A DNA stretch of 64,000 bases from an uncultured OM182 clade bacterium (GTDB taxonomy: Bacteria > Pseudomonadota > Gammaproteobacteria > Pseudomonadales > Azotimanducaceae). A model generated the notes under the pieces. The model was not told where the DNA came from, did no database searches, and worked only from the letters and a program-made list of their open reading frames with translations. Shown here in pieces: positions 34,328 to 43,328 of the stretch. The stretch is from assembly GCA_905182025.1 (NCBI GenBank), contig CAJJAA010000023.1:80334-144333 (forward strand), given 5' to 3'. A program made the position numbers and the translations under genes. The stretch's first letter is position 1; the number at the start of each line of letters is the position of its first letter.

Positions 34328-35698
34328 TTAACGAGCGAATAATAGATTCGGCAACCAGGTAGCCAGCGCCGGTTGCCAGGCGAGTAGCAGCAACATCAAA
34401 AGCTGCATACCGATGAAGGGTACAACACCCTTATAGATATCGAGCGTTTTAATTTCCTGTGGTGCTACGCCTCTTAAATAGAACAGGGCAAAACCAAAGG
34501 GTGGCGTTAGAAAAGAGGTCTGCAGATTAATGGCAATCATCACGCCGAGCCATATTGGATCAAGGCCCATCGCCAATAGCACAGGCCCTACGATTGGAAC
34601 GACGACAAATGTTATTTCAATAAAATCTAGAATGAAACCCAGCAGAAAAATTACCAACATAACAACCAAGGTCGCCATGACAACGCCGCCGCCCATCTTA
34701 TCAAACAGCTGGTGAACTAAATCTTCGCCTCCAAAACCTCGAAATACTAACGAAAATATTGAGGCGCCTATAAGGATAAAGAACACCATCGAAGTTGTCT
34801 TTAGGGTCGACTTGCCAATCTCTAGGATTTGCGATGAGTCCAACGAGCGATTTGAAAGCGCTAGTAGCAGTGCACCGGCTGCCCCAACGCCAGCCGCTTC
34901 CGTTGGGGTCGCAATACCACTCAATATCGTACCAAGTACCGCGCCAATCAGTGCCAGCGGAGGCAGGATGCTTGATATCAGTTCCGTGAGAGTTACCGGC
35001 TTGGTTTCCTTTGCAGGCGGAACCCATTGCGGCTTAAAGATAGCCAAGCAGACGATATAAATTAGGTAAAAGCCAACGAGTATTAGCCCCGGTATTATTG
35101 CGCCGGCAAAGAGGTCGCCAATTGAAATCGTTTTTGGATTGAAGATACCTAAACTTAGTTGGGCTTGCTGATACGCGTTAGATAGAACATCGCCTAATAG
35201 TACTAGCGCAATTGAAGGCGGAATAATCTGACCTAAGGTTCCCGTTGCGCAAATGGTACCGGTGGCAACGGACGGGTGATAGTTCGACTTAAGCATGATA
35301 GGCAGTGACATTAAACCCATCGTCACGACCGTAGCGCCAACAATCCCAGTACTGGCAGCCATCAACATTCCGACAAGCGTTACGGCGATACCCAAACCAC
35401 CGGGTAACTTGCCAAACAGCCGACCCATAGAATCGAGCAGCCGCTCGGCAATTTTGGATTTCTCCAATATGACCCCCATGAGAATAAACAGCGGTACGGC
35501 TACGAGTGTTTGATTACTGATGATGCCGAACAGCCGATTTGGTGTCGCGAGCAAAAAACTGGCATCGAAGGTACCGCTGATGATTCCGAAAGCAGCCGCG
35601 ATAAGTGCTGTTCCACCGAGCGTTAGTGCAACGGGATAACCCAGTAGCAATATACAGAAGACCGCACCGAACATGATGAGCGCAGCATACTCACCCAT
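34328..35698 (-). CDS. TRAP transporter large permease (DctM family)
   Basis: Sodium-driven membrane translocator of the TRAP system. The 456 residues are nearly all membrane helices, with the family segments ILLGYPVALTLGGTALIAA, FILMGVILEKSKIAERLL, GATVVTMGLMSLPIMLKSNY, ATGTLGQIIPPSIALVLLGD and FLTPPFGFALFYLRGVAP. It overlaps dctQ by 8 nt and ends 9 nt from the oppositely oriented binding-protein gene. Confidence 0.93.
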   Translation of the reverse strand: MGEYAALIMFGAVFCILLLGYPVALTLGGTALIAAAFGIISGTFDASFLLATPNRLFGIISNQTLVAVPLFILMGVILEKSKIAERLLDSMGRLFGKLPGGLGIAVTLVGMLMAASTGIVGATVVTMGLMSLPIMLKSNYHPSVATGTICATGTLGQIIPPSIALVLLGDVLSNAYQQAQLSLGIFNPKTISIGDLFAGAIIPGLILVGFYLIYIVCLAIFKPQWVPPAKETKPVTLTELISSILPPLALIGAVLGTILSGIATPTEAAGVGAAGALLLALSNRSLDSSQILEIGKSTLKTTSMVFFILIGASIFSLVFRGFGGEDLVHQLFDKMGGGVVMATLVVMLVIFLLGFILDFIEITFVVVPIVGPVLLAMGLDPIWLGVMIAINLQTSFLTPPFGFALFYLRGVAPQEIKTLDIYKGVVPFIGMQLLMLLLLAWQPALATWLPNLLFAR

Positions 35699-36278
35699 TT
35701 GCTTGACCTGGTGCTGGCGTTCTATTGTCGGTTGATCGATTGTTGCTTGGCGCTATTGGGTATAACAAGATGCAGAGGCTTTTCAGCAACTCCGAAATAC
35801 CTTGTAGAATGATAAAAATGGCGGTGATTGGAATGAGTGTTTTGAGTAGATAAAGCCCGCCAAGCCCTCCTGCCTCGGCAGATGATTCTCTTAAAGACCA
35901 TGAAAAAGCCACATAGTCATAGCTAGTCCATAGTATAAAAAGCGCCAATGGAAATAAGAACAAGAGTGTGCCAATCAAATCGACAACCGCTCGATAGCGC
36001 GGTCCGAATCTTTGATAGAGAATGTCAACACGGACGTGCCCACCGAGATTCATTGTGTATGCGATGCCCAACAGTAGCGTTGTACCATGGAGATACATCA
36101 CCGATTCTTGAATTTGAATGGCGCCGACGTTAAACAGATAGCGAGCAATAACCACAGCGCAGGTGAGAAGCATCATTACAAGCAGAAAGGGCGCAACAAC
36201 GCTACCCGTCCAGAGACTGATACGATCGATGACGATTATTGCCTTGTTAGCGACGTGGTAAAATGTAGCCAATCCCAA
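35691..36278 (-). CDS. TRAP transporter small permease (DctQ family)
   Basis: Four-helix accessory membrane subunit of the TRAP transporter. The 195-residue product has four hydrophobic stretches (APFLLVMMLLTCAVVIARYLF, TTLLLGIAYTMNLGGHVRVD, LIGTLLFLFPLALFILW, LLKTLIPITAIFIILQGISE) and the typical Q-E/HVRVD region. It is coupled to dctM by an 8-nt overlap and lies 69 nt downstream of the aminotransferase gene in the same direction. Confidence 0.88.
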   Translation of the reverse strand: MGLATFYHVANKAIIVIDRISLWTGSVVAPFLLVMMLLTCAVVIARYLFNVGAIQIQESVMYLHGTTLLLGIAYTMNLGGHVRVDILYQRFGPRYRAVVDLIGTLLFLFPLALFILWTSYDYVAFSWSLRESSAEAGGLGGLYLLKTLIPITAIFIILQGISELLKSLCILLYPIAPSNNRSTDNRTPAPGQANG

Positions 36279-36347
36279 ACTCCTCCAGAACCTGCGGCAT
36301 AAATTTCAAATCACGAAATACTAACATGCCTGCAAGTCGAGTATTCG

Positions 36348-37238
36348 TTACTGGCTGCCTTGATCCGCAGGAAAGTTTGCGCTGTCCTGTCCTGGCTGCA
36401 CAAAACGGCTAAAAGCGGCGCTTAATGTTTCGTACACGGGTCGCTTGTCACCAAGTTCACGGCCATCGATCATCGCGACGGGAATCAGTTCAGCACCCGT
36501 ACCTGTCAAAAAGCATTCATCAGCTGTGTACAGATCATATGGCGCTAGTAGCGATTCGGATACGGGTATGCCATGCCGTGTGGCCAGTTCAATGATCGCG
36601 TTTCGTGTTATCCCATCAAGAGCACCCTCACTTGTTGGTGGTGTTTGCAGTTGACCATTCTTGACAATAAACACATTGTCCGCCGTACCTTCTGCCACGC
36701 GACCGAGGCGGTTGAGTAAAATTGCTTCGTCAGCGCCAGCGACATTAGCCTCTTGTCGGGCAAGAATTTGCGTCAAATAATTCAGGCTCTTTATGCGCGG
36801 GTCGAGTTCATCGCTGCTCATGCGCCGCGTGGATGCAATAATCACTCGAGCGCCGGCATCTCTTATGTGGTCTGGGATCATGCTGAGTTCTGCGACGATG
36901 ATGATCGTTCTGGGTGAATGGCAATTAGCAGGGTTCAAACCTAAATTTCCTACACCGCGGGTAACAATGAGGCGGATATATCCATTCGACAATTTGGATG
37001 CCTGAACTGTTCTGTATAGCGCCTGCTCCACCTCCGATCGAGGCATTGGCAGAGCAAGGTCAATCGCCCTGGCGGAATCCTCTAACCTTCGTAGGTGAGC
37101 ATCCAATTTAAAGATCTTTCCAGCGTAAAACCGTAGGCCTTCGAAAACACCATCGCCGTAGAGTAAACCATGATCCATAACGGAAATGGTGGCGTCTTTT
37201 TCCTCGCATAATTGTCCATCAAGGGAAAATGCTTGCAT
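36348..37238 (-). CDS. class IV (branched-chain-type) aminotransferase
   Basis: PLP-dependent fold-type IV transaminase, probably interconverting branched-chain amino acids and 2-oxo acids. The N-terminus has ISVMDHGLLYGDGVFEGLRF. The lysine that binds PLP is in RIKSLNYLTQILARQEA. Further blocks are EAILLNRLGRVAEGTADNVF and DECFLTGTGAELIPV. The ATG at 37238 has a GAGGAAG site 8 nt upstream and gives 296 residues; a TTG at 37253 lies inside that site. It lies between a TrmB-like regulator and TRAP genes, suggesting a role in oxo-acid use. IlvE is the best guess, and D-amino acid transaminase or aminodeoxychorismate lyase are the related alternatives. Confidence 0.85.
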   Translation of the reverse strand: MQAFSLDGQLCEEKDATISVMDHGLLYGDGVFEGLRFYAGKIFKLDAHLRRLEDSARAIDLALPMPRSEVEQALYRTVQASKLSNGYIRLIVTRGVGNLGLNPANCHSPRTIIIVAELSMIPDHIRDAGARVIIASTRRMSSDELDPRIKSLNYLTQILARQEANVAGADEAILLNRLGRVAEGTADNVFIVKNGQLQTPPTSEGALDGITRNAIIELATRHGIPVSESLLAPYDLYTADECFLTGTGAELIPVAMIDGRELGDKRPVYETLSAAFSRFVQPGQDSANFPADQGSQ

Positions 37239-37295
37239 ATCGGACTTCCTCAATTCATATATTTTTGGCCAGCCTAAGGACTGACCGTCTATTTT

Positions 37296-38192
37296 TTAAC
37301 TATCAGCGTTGAATACATCTCTGAGTTTTTCATACTGCTGTCCAAACCTTGCTAGCATTGCGGGTTCAAGGAAGCGAGTGACCTTGGTGATGTAAACATC
37401 ATGTTTTACGTAATCTTCAGCGACGGTAACGAATGCAGTATTTTTCGACCATGAGGCATCAACACCGCCTGCTTTCTCAAAATTGGCAATCAGTACGGCA
37501 TTGCTATCGGTGACAAGGGTTAACCCTCTGCCGCCTTTTTCCTCGTAGAGTGTTTTCTCTTCAGGGTGATGATAGGTGGCGCCGATATTTCTCGTTGGCT
37601 TTCCGAAATGTACCAAAGCGATTTTGATACCGCGTGATTCAGCTTTTAGTAACGCCTGCTCTAACCAATCAAGTTCTTGCGGCCAACAGGATAAGAGGAT
37701 GTTAGTTCGGCTTTGCCTCACCATTTCAATCGCCTTGTTCTGGATTTGATTTTCATCCGCGAGTGGCCAAATGAAATCGCTTGGGACCTCGTGAGTGATT
37801 TTCTCTAACAGGGGCAATAGCTGGCTTGTTTGAGAAACAGCGGATTCTCGTATCTGCTCTGAGAAATCATAAGGGTGCAAAGCGACGTACTGTTGACCGT
37901 GTTCCGTAGCCGATAGGGTAGGCTGGACGATTCCTTTTGACATCAAACGGTTAAGCGTTTCGTAAATTTTTGAGGACGGCACAGTCGATTGTTTGGCGAC
38001 CTCATAGGCTGTAGCGGGCTGACAGGCCAATAAACCAAGGTAAGTTTTTGCCTCATAAGCTGTAAAGCCGAGCCTTTGAATGATGGCTATTGCTTCATCT
38101 GTTTGTTGCATTGTTTGTTTCGCTCTGGACATCTTGGTCAAACCAAGACAGCTTTTCTCGTTTTGAGGTGAAGTGGACTCGCTATTTGCCAC
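37296..38192 (-). CDS. TrmB-family transcriptional regulator
   Basis: The protein has an N-terminal winged-helix region (about residues 30-105) with QRLGFTAYEAKTYLGLLACQ, PATAYEVAKQSTVPSSKIYE and TLNRLMSKGIV, the TrmB pattern. It is followed by a C-terminal effector-binding domain containing RTNILLSCWPQELDWLEQAL. TrmB proteins are best known as sugar-responsive archaeal regulators and are less common in gammaproteobacteria. The frame opens at a GTG (38192), but ATGs at 38132 and 38111 are alternative starts, none with a convincing ribosome site. It is upstream of and co-directional with the aminotransferase and dctQM. A repeat array 32 nt upstream is a likely operator. Confidence 0.85.
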   Translation of the reverse strand: MANSESTSPQNEKSCLGLTKMSRAKQTMQQTDEAIAIIQRLGFTAYEAKTYLGLLACQPATAYEVAKQSTVPSSKIYETLNRLMSKGIVQPTLSATEHGQQYVALHPYDFSEQIRESAVSQTSQLLPLLEKITHEVPSDFIWPLADENQIQNKAIEMVRQSRTNILLSCWPQELDWLEQALLKAESRGIKIALVHFGKPTRNIGATYHHPEEKTLYEEKGGRGLTLVTDSNAVLIANFEKAGGVDASWSKNTAFVTVAEDYVKHDVYITKVTRFLEPAMLARFGQQYEKLRDVFNADS

Positions 38193-38223
38193 TCGCCGCT
38201 GCTGATTATTCTTAGGTGCTACC

Positions 38224-38273
38224 TTAGTAACTCTTTTAGTAACTCTTTTGTTAACTACCCTAGTAGTTACTAA
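38224..38273. repeat. TTAGTAACT repeat array, putative TrmB operator
   Basis: TTAGTAACT occurs at 38224-38232 and 38236-38244, a variant TTGTTAACT is at 38248-38256, and the inverted copy AGTTACTAA is at 38265-38273. The three direct copies have an exact 12-nt period. The array sits just upstream of the TrmB-like gene, so autoregulation is a natural inference. Confidence 0.75.
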
Positions 38274-38384
38274 AGAAAGAAACGCATCGTAATGAATAAT
38301 TGAATGCTATTCAAGGATGCTCCAGACATAGCTCAATTCTTGAAGGCAGCTTAGGCTTTAAGGGGGTGCTAGTGTCGTAGGGCG

Positions 38385-39263
38385 CTAAACCAGGCTGTAA
38401 TGAGTGACGATACTGAGAAAAAGTGCGGCGCCTACCCAATGGTTGTTAAGAAAAGCCTTAAAACAGTCCGCGCGTTCGCGGTCTTTGATCAACCACTGAT
38501 GATAGATAAACAAAAGGCTCGCGATCAGCATGGCGAAGTAAAACGGCCAGCCAAGGTCTAATTGTCGATTAATCATGAACCAGGTAAACAGACAGAGAAA
38601 TTGCAGCATACCGATCATGAGCTTATCCATATCGCCGAATAGAATCGCGGTTGAACGCAATCCAAGTTCGAGATCATCGTCTCGGTCGACCATTGCATAC
38701 TGCGTGTCATAGGCGACGGTCCAGAACACGTTAGCCAGAGCAAGTAGCCATGCGATATGAGGAATTTCATTCAAGACCGCCGAAAATGACATGGGTATAC
38801 CGAACGAAAAAGCGACGCCAAGTACAAGTTGAGCCAGGTGAGTGTGCCGCTTCATAAAGGGATAAACCCCGCCAACCATCACAGCGCCTGCAGCGAGGCT
38901 AAGGGTCAGGCCGTTTGTCGACAAAACAATTAAGAGTGCGAGAAAAAGCAGTGCCGCCAGCAAGAACATCGCGTCTTTAGTGGATGCAACGCCGGTGGCG
39001 AGAGGCCGAGCCCGAGTACGTTTAACGCGCCCATCGAAGTCTTTATCGGCAATATCGTTGATGATGCAGCCTGCGGATCGCGTCAATACGGTACCGACAG
39101 CGAACACAAACAACAGATGCCAGCCAGGGAAACCTTCAGCCGCAATCCAAAGCGCTGTTAAGGTTGGCCAAAGCAGTAGATAAATACCGATAGGCTTGTC
39201 CAAACGGGCAATCTGAATGAGCGCTAAGCCCTTCGGGTAGGCGGTGGCGATTTTCTGCAGCAT
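38385..39263 (-). CDS. ubiA: 4-hydroxybenzoate polyprenyltransferase
   Basis: Integral membrane prenyltransferase of ubiquinone synthesis. The 292-residue product has the allylic-diphosphate motif NDIADKDFD, preceded by RSAGCI. A second Asp-rich motif DTQYAMVDRDDDLELG follows, then several membrane helices. The N-terminal ARLDKPIGIYLLLWPTLTAL is characteristic. It is divergent from the rubredoxin gene, a pairing also common in pseudomonads. Confidence 0.95.
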   Translation of the reverse strand: MLQKIATAYPKGLALIQIARLDKPIGIYLLLWPTLTALWIAAEGFPGWHLLFVFAVGTVLTRSAGCIINDIADKDFDGRVKRTRARPLATGVASTKDAMFLLAALLFLALLIVLSTNGLTLSLAAGAVMVGGVYPFMKRHTHLAQLVLGVAFSFGIPMSFSAVLNEIPHIAWLLALANVFWTVAYDTQYAMVDRDDDLELGLRSTAILFGDMDKLMIGMLQFLCLFTWFMINRQLDLGWPFYFAMLIASLLFIYHQWLIKDRERADCFKAFLNNHWVGAALFLSIVTHYSLV

Positions 39264-39397
39264 GATTGTTCCAAGACCTGTAGATTTGTGTCGTGATTCT
39301 ACTATTTCAGGTAGTATACGTGGCTTTATGGATGCTTCGAAAGGTTGAAGTCATCTTGAATTTAATCAGTTCTGTCTAAAGTATCGGTAGTTTTTCA

Positions 39398-39562
39398 ATG
39401 AAGAAGTGGCAATGTATTGTATGTGGTTTTATCTATGATGAAGAAGAGGGTTTACCTGACGAAGGGATCGCAGCAGGGACTGCCTGGAATGATATTCCAG
39501 AAGATTGGGTCTGCCCAGAATGCGGCGTCAGTAAAGAAGATTTTGAAATGGTAGAAATGTAA
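39398..39562 (+). CDS. rubA: rubredoxin
   Basis: Small one-iron electron carrier. The 54-residue product begins [18 protein letters not shown]. Its two iron-binding motifs are CIVCG and CPECG (CXXCG form), separated by the usual DIPEDWV segment, and all four Cys ligands are present. The ATG at 39398 is the natural start. It is divergent from ubiA and 33 nt before the symporter gene. Confidence 0.96.
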   Translation: MKKWQCIVCGFIYDEEEGLPDEGIAAGTAWNDIPEDWVCPECGVSKEDFEMVEM

Positions 39563-39595
39563 AAACGATCTAGCAACTAACCAACAGGTACTCCT

Positions 39596-40864
39596 ATGGC
39601 TTCATCGAACCTGACACGCAATATTCTCATTGGCATGGGACTCGGCATTATTCTGGGTTCGATTGTCCATTCGTTGGATTTAGCGGAAGGTAACCCGATG
39701 GATGTCTATCTTATTGATGGGCTATTTGATCTAGGTGGACAAATATTTGTCTTGAGTCTGAAACTGTTGGTTGTACCTCTGGTTTTTGTCTCCTTAGTTT
39801 GCGGCGCGAGTAACTTGGGCGCAGGTTCAAGTATGGGGCGCATCGGTTTAAAGACCATTACGCTTTACTTGTTTAGCACCGCCATTGCCATTTCTATCGC
39901 ACTAATTGTTGCGTCTATTGTTGACCCGGGTGTTGGTATCAACCTACCGACAACCGCTGAGTATGTTGTAAAGCAAGCGCCTTCGCTAAAACAAGTGCTC
40001 GTTAACATCTTTCCTTCCAATCCAATCAAAGCGATGTCGGAAGGCAATATGCTGCAGGTCATCGTCTTTGCCATTCTTGTCGGTATAGCGATAACAAAAT
40101 CCGGCGATCAGGGTCTGCGTGTCAAAGCGCATCTAGACGATTGGAATGAGATTATTATGCGGTTAGTAATGATGCTCATGTCCGTCGCCCCAATTGGTGT
40201 TTTTTGTCTGCTGATCTCGTTGTTCTCCAATATGGGTTTTACTGCCATTTCTGACTTGATTAAATACTTCTTAACCGTTGTTGCAGTATTGGCTATTCAC
40301 TACCTAGTAACCTATGGCTTGATGATTAAGTTTATGGCCAAGCTTGACCCGTTGGCCTTCTTTAAGAAGATGGGGCCGGTTATGGCTTATGCCTTCAGCA
40401 CCTCCTCCAGCAACGCAACGCTACCGATGACGTTGAGTACGGTAGAAAAGAAAATCGGTGTTAAAAATGAAGTCGCCTCTTTTACCGTGCCGCTAGGCGC
40501 GACTATCAATATGGATGGCACTGCGATCATGCAGGGTGTTGCGACGGTCTTTATTGCTCAAGCCTTCAATCAAGACATCGGCTTTGCAGGGTATGTCATG
40601 GTGATATTGACTGCAACTCTTGCATCGATTGGCACGGCCGGCGTACCGGGCGTTGGCCTAATTATGCTTGCGCTGGTATTGCAGCAAGTCGGCTTGCCCG
40701 TTGAAGGCATTGCTCTCATTATTGGCGTTGATCGATTGCTTGATATGATGCGTACCGCTGTCAATGTTACCGGTGACGCGACCGTCTCCGCGATAGTGGC
40801 GAGAAGTGAAGATAAGTTTGATCTTGATGTGTTCGAATCTACGGACGACGCGATAACACGTTAA
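39596..40864 (+). CDS. dicarboxylate/amino acid:cation symporter (DAACS family)
   Basis: Inner-membrane secondary transporter of the glutamate/aspartate/C4-dicarboxylate family. The 422 residues include the serine-rich reentrant loop AFSTSSSNATLPMTLS, the NMDGTAIMQG motif of helix 7 and a second loop around IGTAGVPGVGLIMLALVL. VDRLLDMMRTAVNVTGD completes the family signature. The exact substrate cannot be read from sequence. It converges on recG with a 5-nt gap. Confidence 0.92.
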   Translation: MASSNLTRNILIGMGLGIILGSIVHSLDLAEGNPMDVYLIDGLFDLGGQIFVLSLKLLVVPLVFVSLVCGASNLGAGSSMGRIGLKTITLYLFSTAIAISIALIVASIVDPGVGINLPTTAEYVVKQAPSLKQVLVNIFPSNPIKAMSEGNMLQVIVFAILVGIAITKSGDQGLRVKAHLDDWNEIIMRLVMMLMSVAPIGVFCLLISLFSNMGFTAISDLIKYFLTVVAVLAIHYLVTYGLMIKFMAKLDPLAFFKKMGPVMAYAFSTSSSNATLPMTLSTVEKKIGVKNEVASFTVPLGATINMDGTAIMQGVATVFIAQAFNQDIGFAGYVMVILTATLASIGTAGVPGVGLIMLALVLQQVGLPVEGIALIIGVDRLLDMMRTAVNVTGDATVSAIVARSEDKFDLDVFESTDDAITR

Positions 40865-40869
40865 CTAGG

Positions 40870-42936
40870 CTAAACTTGGGAAAGTTTCTGCGGCGACATT
40901 AACCAGCGTTCCATGAGTGCTTTGGCGGTTACTGGATCATGTTCTAACATTGTATCCGCCAGGGGTCGTATCTCCGTGAGCATGTGACTGTCTCTCACCA
41001 AATCAGCTAGCTTGAATTCTACGGCGCCGGATTGCCTGCTGCCAAACATTTCTCCGGGTCCGCGGATCTCCAAATCTCTCTCAGCGATGAAAAAACCATC
41101 CTGACTTTCACGCATCACATTTAAACGCTCCTTAGAAGTGATCCCAAGGGGCGGATGATAGAGGAGTAAGCAGAAGCTTTTGTTGGTGCCTCTACCAATA
41201 CGACCGCGTAGTTGGTGCAGTTGCGCCAGGCCTAATCTTTCAGAATTGTCGATTACCATCAAACTGGCATTAGGTACATCAACGCCAACTTCTATGACGG
41301 TTGTTGCGACTAATAAATTTAGCTTGCCTGTCTTAAACAGATTCATCACGCTCGCCTTATCGTCGGGCGTCATGCGTCCGTGTACTAAGCCGATCTTTAA
41401 ATCGGGCAGGGTTGCGGTAAGTTGCTCTGCAGTGGTTTCTGCCGCCTGGCATTGTAAAACCTCCGACTCATCAATCAGGGTGCAGACCCAATAAGCCTGA
41501 GCACCTTGGCTACAAGCTTGTTCTATATGGGAGACGACTTCTTCTCGGCGACTATCAGCGATGACGGATGTTGTAATGGGTGAGCGACCGGGAGGTAGCT
41601 CGTCAATGACAGAACAATCCATATCCGCATACATACTCATGGTCAGGGTTCTGGGAATCGGTGTTGCTGTCATAACCAACTGATGAGGCAAGAAGCCATC
41701 GTCTTCGCCCTTCTGCCTAAGTGCTAAACGTTGATGGACGCCAAATTTATGTTGTTCGTCAATGATCACTAAACCTAGGCGATGAAAATGCACATCTTTC
41801 TGAAATAGCGCGTGGGTGCCTATAACGACCTCGGCACGGCCAGAGGTGATAAGCGCGAGTTGTTCCTGACGTTTCTTCCCCTTCAACTTACCCGACAGCC
41901 ATGCGACTTGCAGACCGAGTGGTGCTAACCAGTTCGTAAAGTTATTGAAATGTTGCTCCGCAAGAATCTCGGTCGGCGCCATGATCGCAGTTTGCATATC
42001 ATTCTCAGCCACATGTATCGCAGAAAGTGCGGCGACAATAGTTTTTCCAGAGCCAACATCGCCCTGCACCAAACGTAACATTGGGGCGGTGCCCATCATG
42101 TCTGTTGCAATTTCATCTGCGACCTTGACTTGCGCCCCGGTCAGCGTAAAACCGAGGCCCGCTATGAGCTGTTGATATAGTTGTTTTGGCTGACCGAATT
42201 TTCGCCCTTTCAATTTCTGACTTTCTCGTCGAATCAATCTTAGGGTTAGATGATGCGCTAACAGTTCTTCAAAGGCGAGGCGTTGCTGGCTAGGGTGCAT
42301 GCCCGTTCGAAGGGCTTCAATATTTACGCCCGGCGGCGGACTGTGTAGAAACTTGACGGCACTATTGATATCCGTTCCGGACAGCGCGGTGTAGTCCTGT
42401 CCTAGAGGTTTAAGTACTTTGCCCTGCTCCATAATTGCTAAGACTTGCAAAGCGAGATTTCGCAGCCTGGCTTGAGTAATACCCTCTGTGACGGGATAAA
42501 TGGGCGTCAGAGACTGTTCTAATGGTCCGGGGTTTGCCGTGTATTCCGGGTGGTAGATTTCGAGACCGGCGGCGCCGCGTCGAGCCTCACCGGTGCATCT
42601 CAGAAATGAGGCATTTTTCAAGCTTGTCTGTTGGGGTTTCGAGAAATGAAAGAATCTTAGCGCAATGGTTCCCGTAGAATCTTGGAAGTGTGCGAGCAGG
42701 CTTCTGCGACGGCCGAAGGCGATATCACAGGCGACGACCTTACCTTCGATCACGACACTATCGCCAGCCTGAATTGCACCAATAGGCGTGACCTTTGTTC
42801 TATCCTCGTATCTGAAGGGTAGGTGAAAAAGGATATCTTGCAGATTATGAATACCGAGTCTGGCCAGTTTTTGGGCGAGAGCGGGACCTACTCCTTTTAA
42901 TGAACTAACATCATTTTGATCGAGCCAGTCGCTCAC
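40870..42936 (-). CDS. recG: ATP-dependent DNA helicase RecG
   Basis: Branch-migration helicase that remodels stalled forks and Holliday junctions. The N-terminal wedge domain contains LKGVGPALAQKLARLGI and LPFRYEDRT. The helicase motor has Walker A GDVGSGKT, motif II IIDEQHKFGVHQR, TATPIPRTLTM and RGRIGRG. At 688 residues it matches E. coli (693). Its start overlaps the ridA stop by 4 nt. Confidence 0.96.
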   Translation of the reverse strand: MSDWLDQNDVSSLKGVGPALAQKLARLGIHNLQDILFHLPFRYEDRTKVTPIGAIQAGDSVVIEGKVVACDIAFGRRRSLLAHFQDSTGTIALRFFHFSKPQQTSLKNASFLRCTGEARRGAAGLEIYHPEYTANPGPLEQSLTPIYPVTEGITQARLRNLALQVLAIMEQGKVLKPLGQDYTALSGTDINSAVKFLHSPPPGVNIEALRTGMHPSQQRLAFEELLAHHLTLRLIRRESQKLKGRKFGQPKQLYQQLIAGLGFTLTGAQVKVADEIATDMMGTAPMLRLVQGDVGSGKTIVAALSAIHVAENDMQTAIMAPTEILAEQHFNNFTNWLAPLGLQVAWLSGKLKGKKRQEQLALITSGRAEVVIGTHALFQKDVHFHRLGLVIIDEQHKFGVHQRLALRQKGEDDGFLPHQLVMTATPIPRTLTMSMYADMDCSVIDELPPGRSPITTSVIADSRREEVVSHIEQACSQGAQAYWVCTLIDESEVLQCQAAETTAEQLTATLPDLKIGLVHGRMTPDDKASVMNLFKTGKLNLLVATTVIEVGVDVPNASLMVIDNSERLGLAQLHQLRGRIGRGTNKSFCLLLYHPPLGITSKERLNVMRESQDGFFIAERDLEIRGPGEMFGSRQSGAVEFKLADLVRDSHMLTEIRPLADTMLEHDPVTAKALMERWLMSPQKLSQV

Positions 42937-43319
42937 TCGACCGCCAATGACACCATTGCGTCAATCTCAACATTGACTCCCTTGGGTAGCGCGCTCACCT
43001 CGACTGCTGCGCGGGCAGGAAAGGGCTCTGGCACATACTCACTCATTACCTCATTGAGAATCGGGAAATTTTTCAAATCGGTAAGATAGATATTCAGCTT
43101 CAGCGCGTTGGAGAGGTCGGTTTGAGCGGCTTCGCAGATGGCAACAAGGTTGTCGAATACGCGAACTATCTGAGCGCGAATATCGCCAGACTGAATCTCC
43201 ATGGATACAGGGTCAAGCGGTATTTGTCCGCTAATATAGAGCACGCCCTGATGTGTGACTGCCTGAGAATAGGTGCCAATAGCCGCTGGCGCAGCACTTG
43301 TAGCAATGACTTGTTTCAT
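42933..43319 (-). CDS. ridA: RidA family 2-iminobutanoate/2-iminopropanoate deaminase
   Basis: Hydrolyses reactive enamine/imine intermediates released by PLP enzymes. The 128-residue product has SAAPAAIGTYSQAV, LYISGQIPLDP, the substrate-binding Arg in FPARAAVEV, and LPKGVNVEIDAMV at the end. It lies between spoT and recG, a position known in other gammaproteobacteria. Confidence 0.95.
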   Translation of the reverse strand: MKQVIATSAAPAAIGTYSQAVTHQGVLYISGQIPLDPVSMEIQSGDIRAQIVRVFDNLVAICEAAQTDLSNALKLNIYLTDLKNFPILNEVMSEYVPEPFPARAAVEVSALPKGVNVEIDAMVSLAVE

Positions 43320-43328
43320 GTCTGCGTC

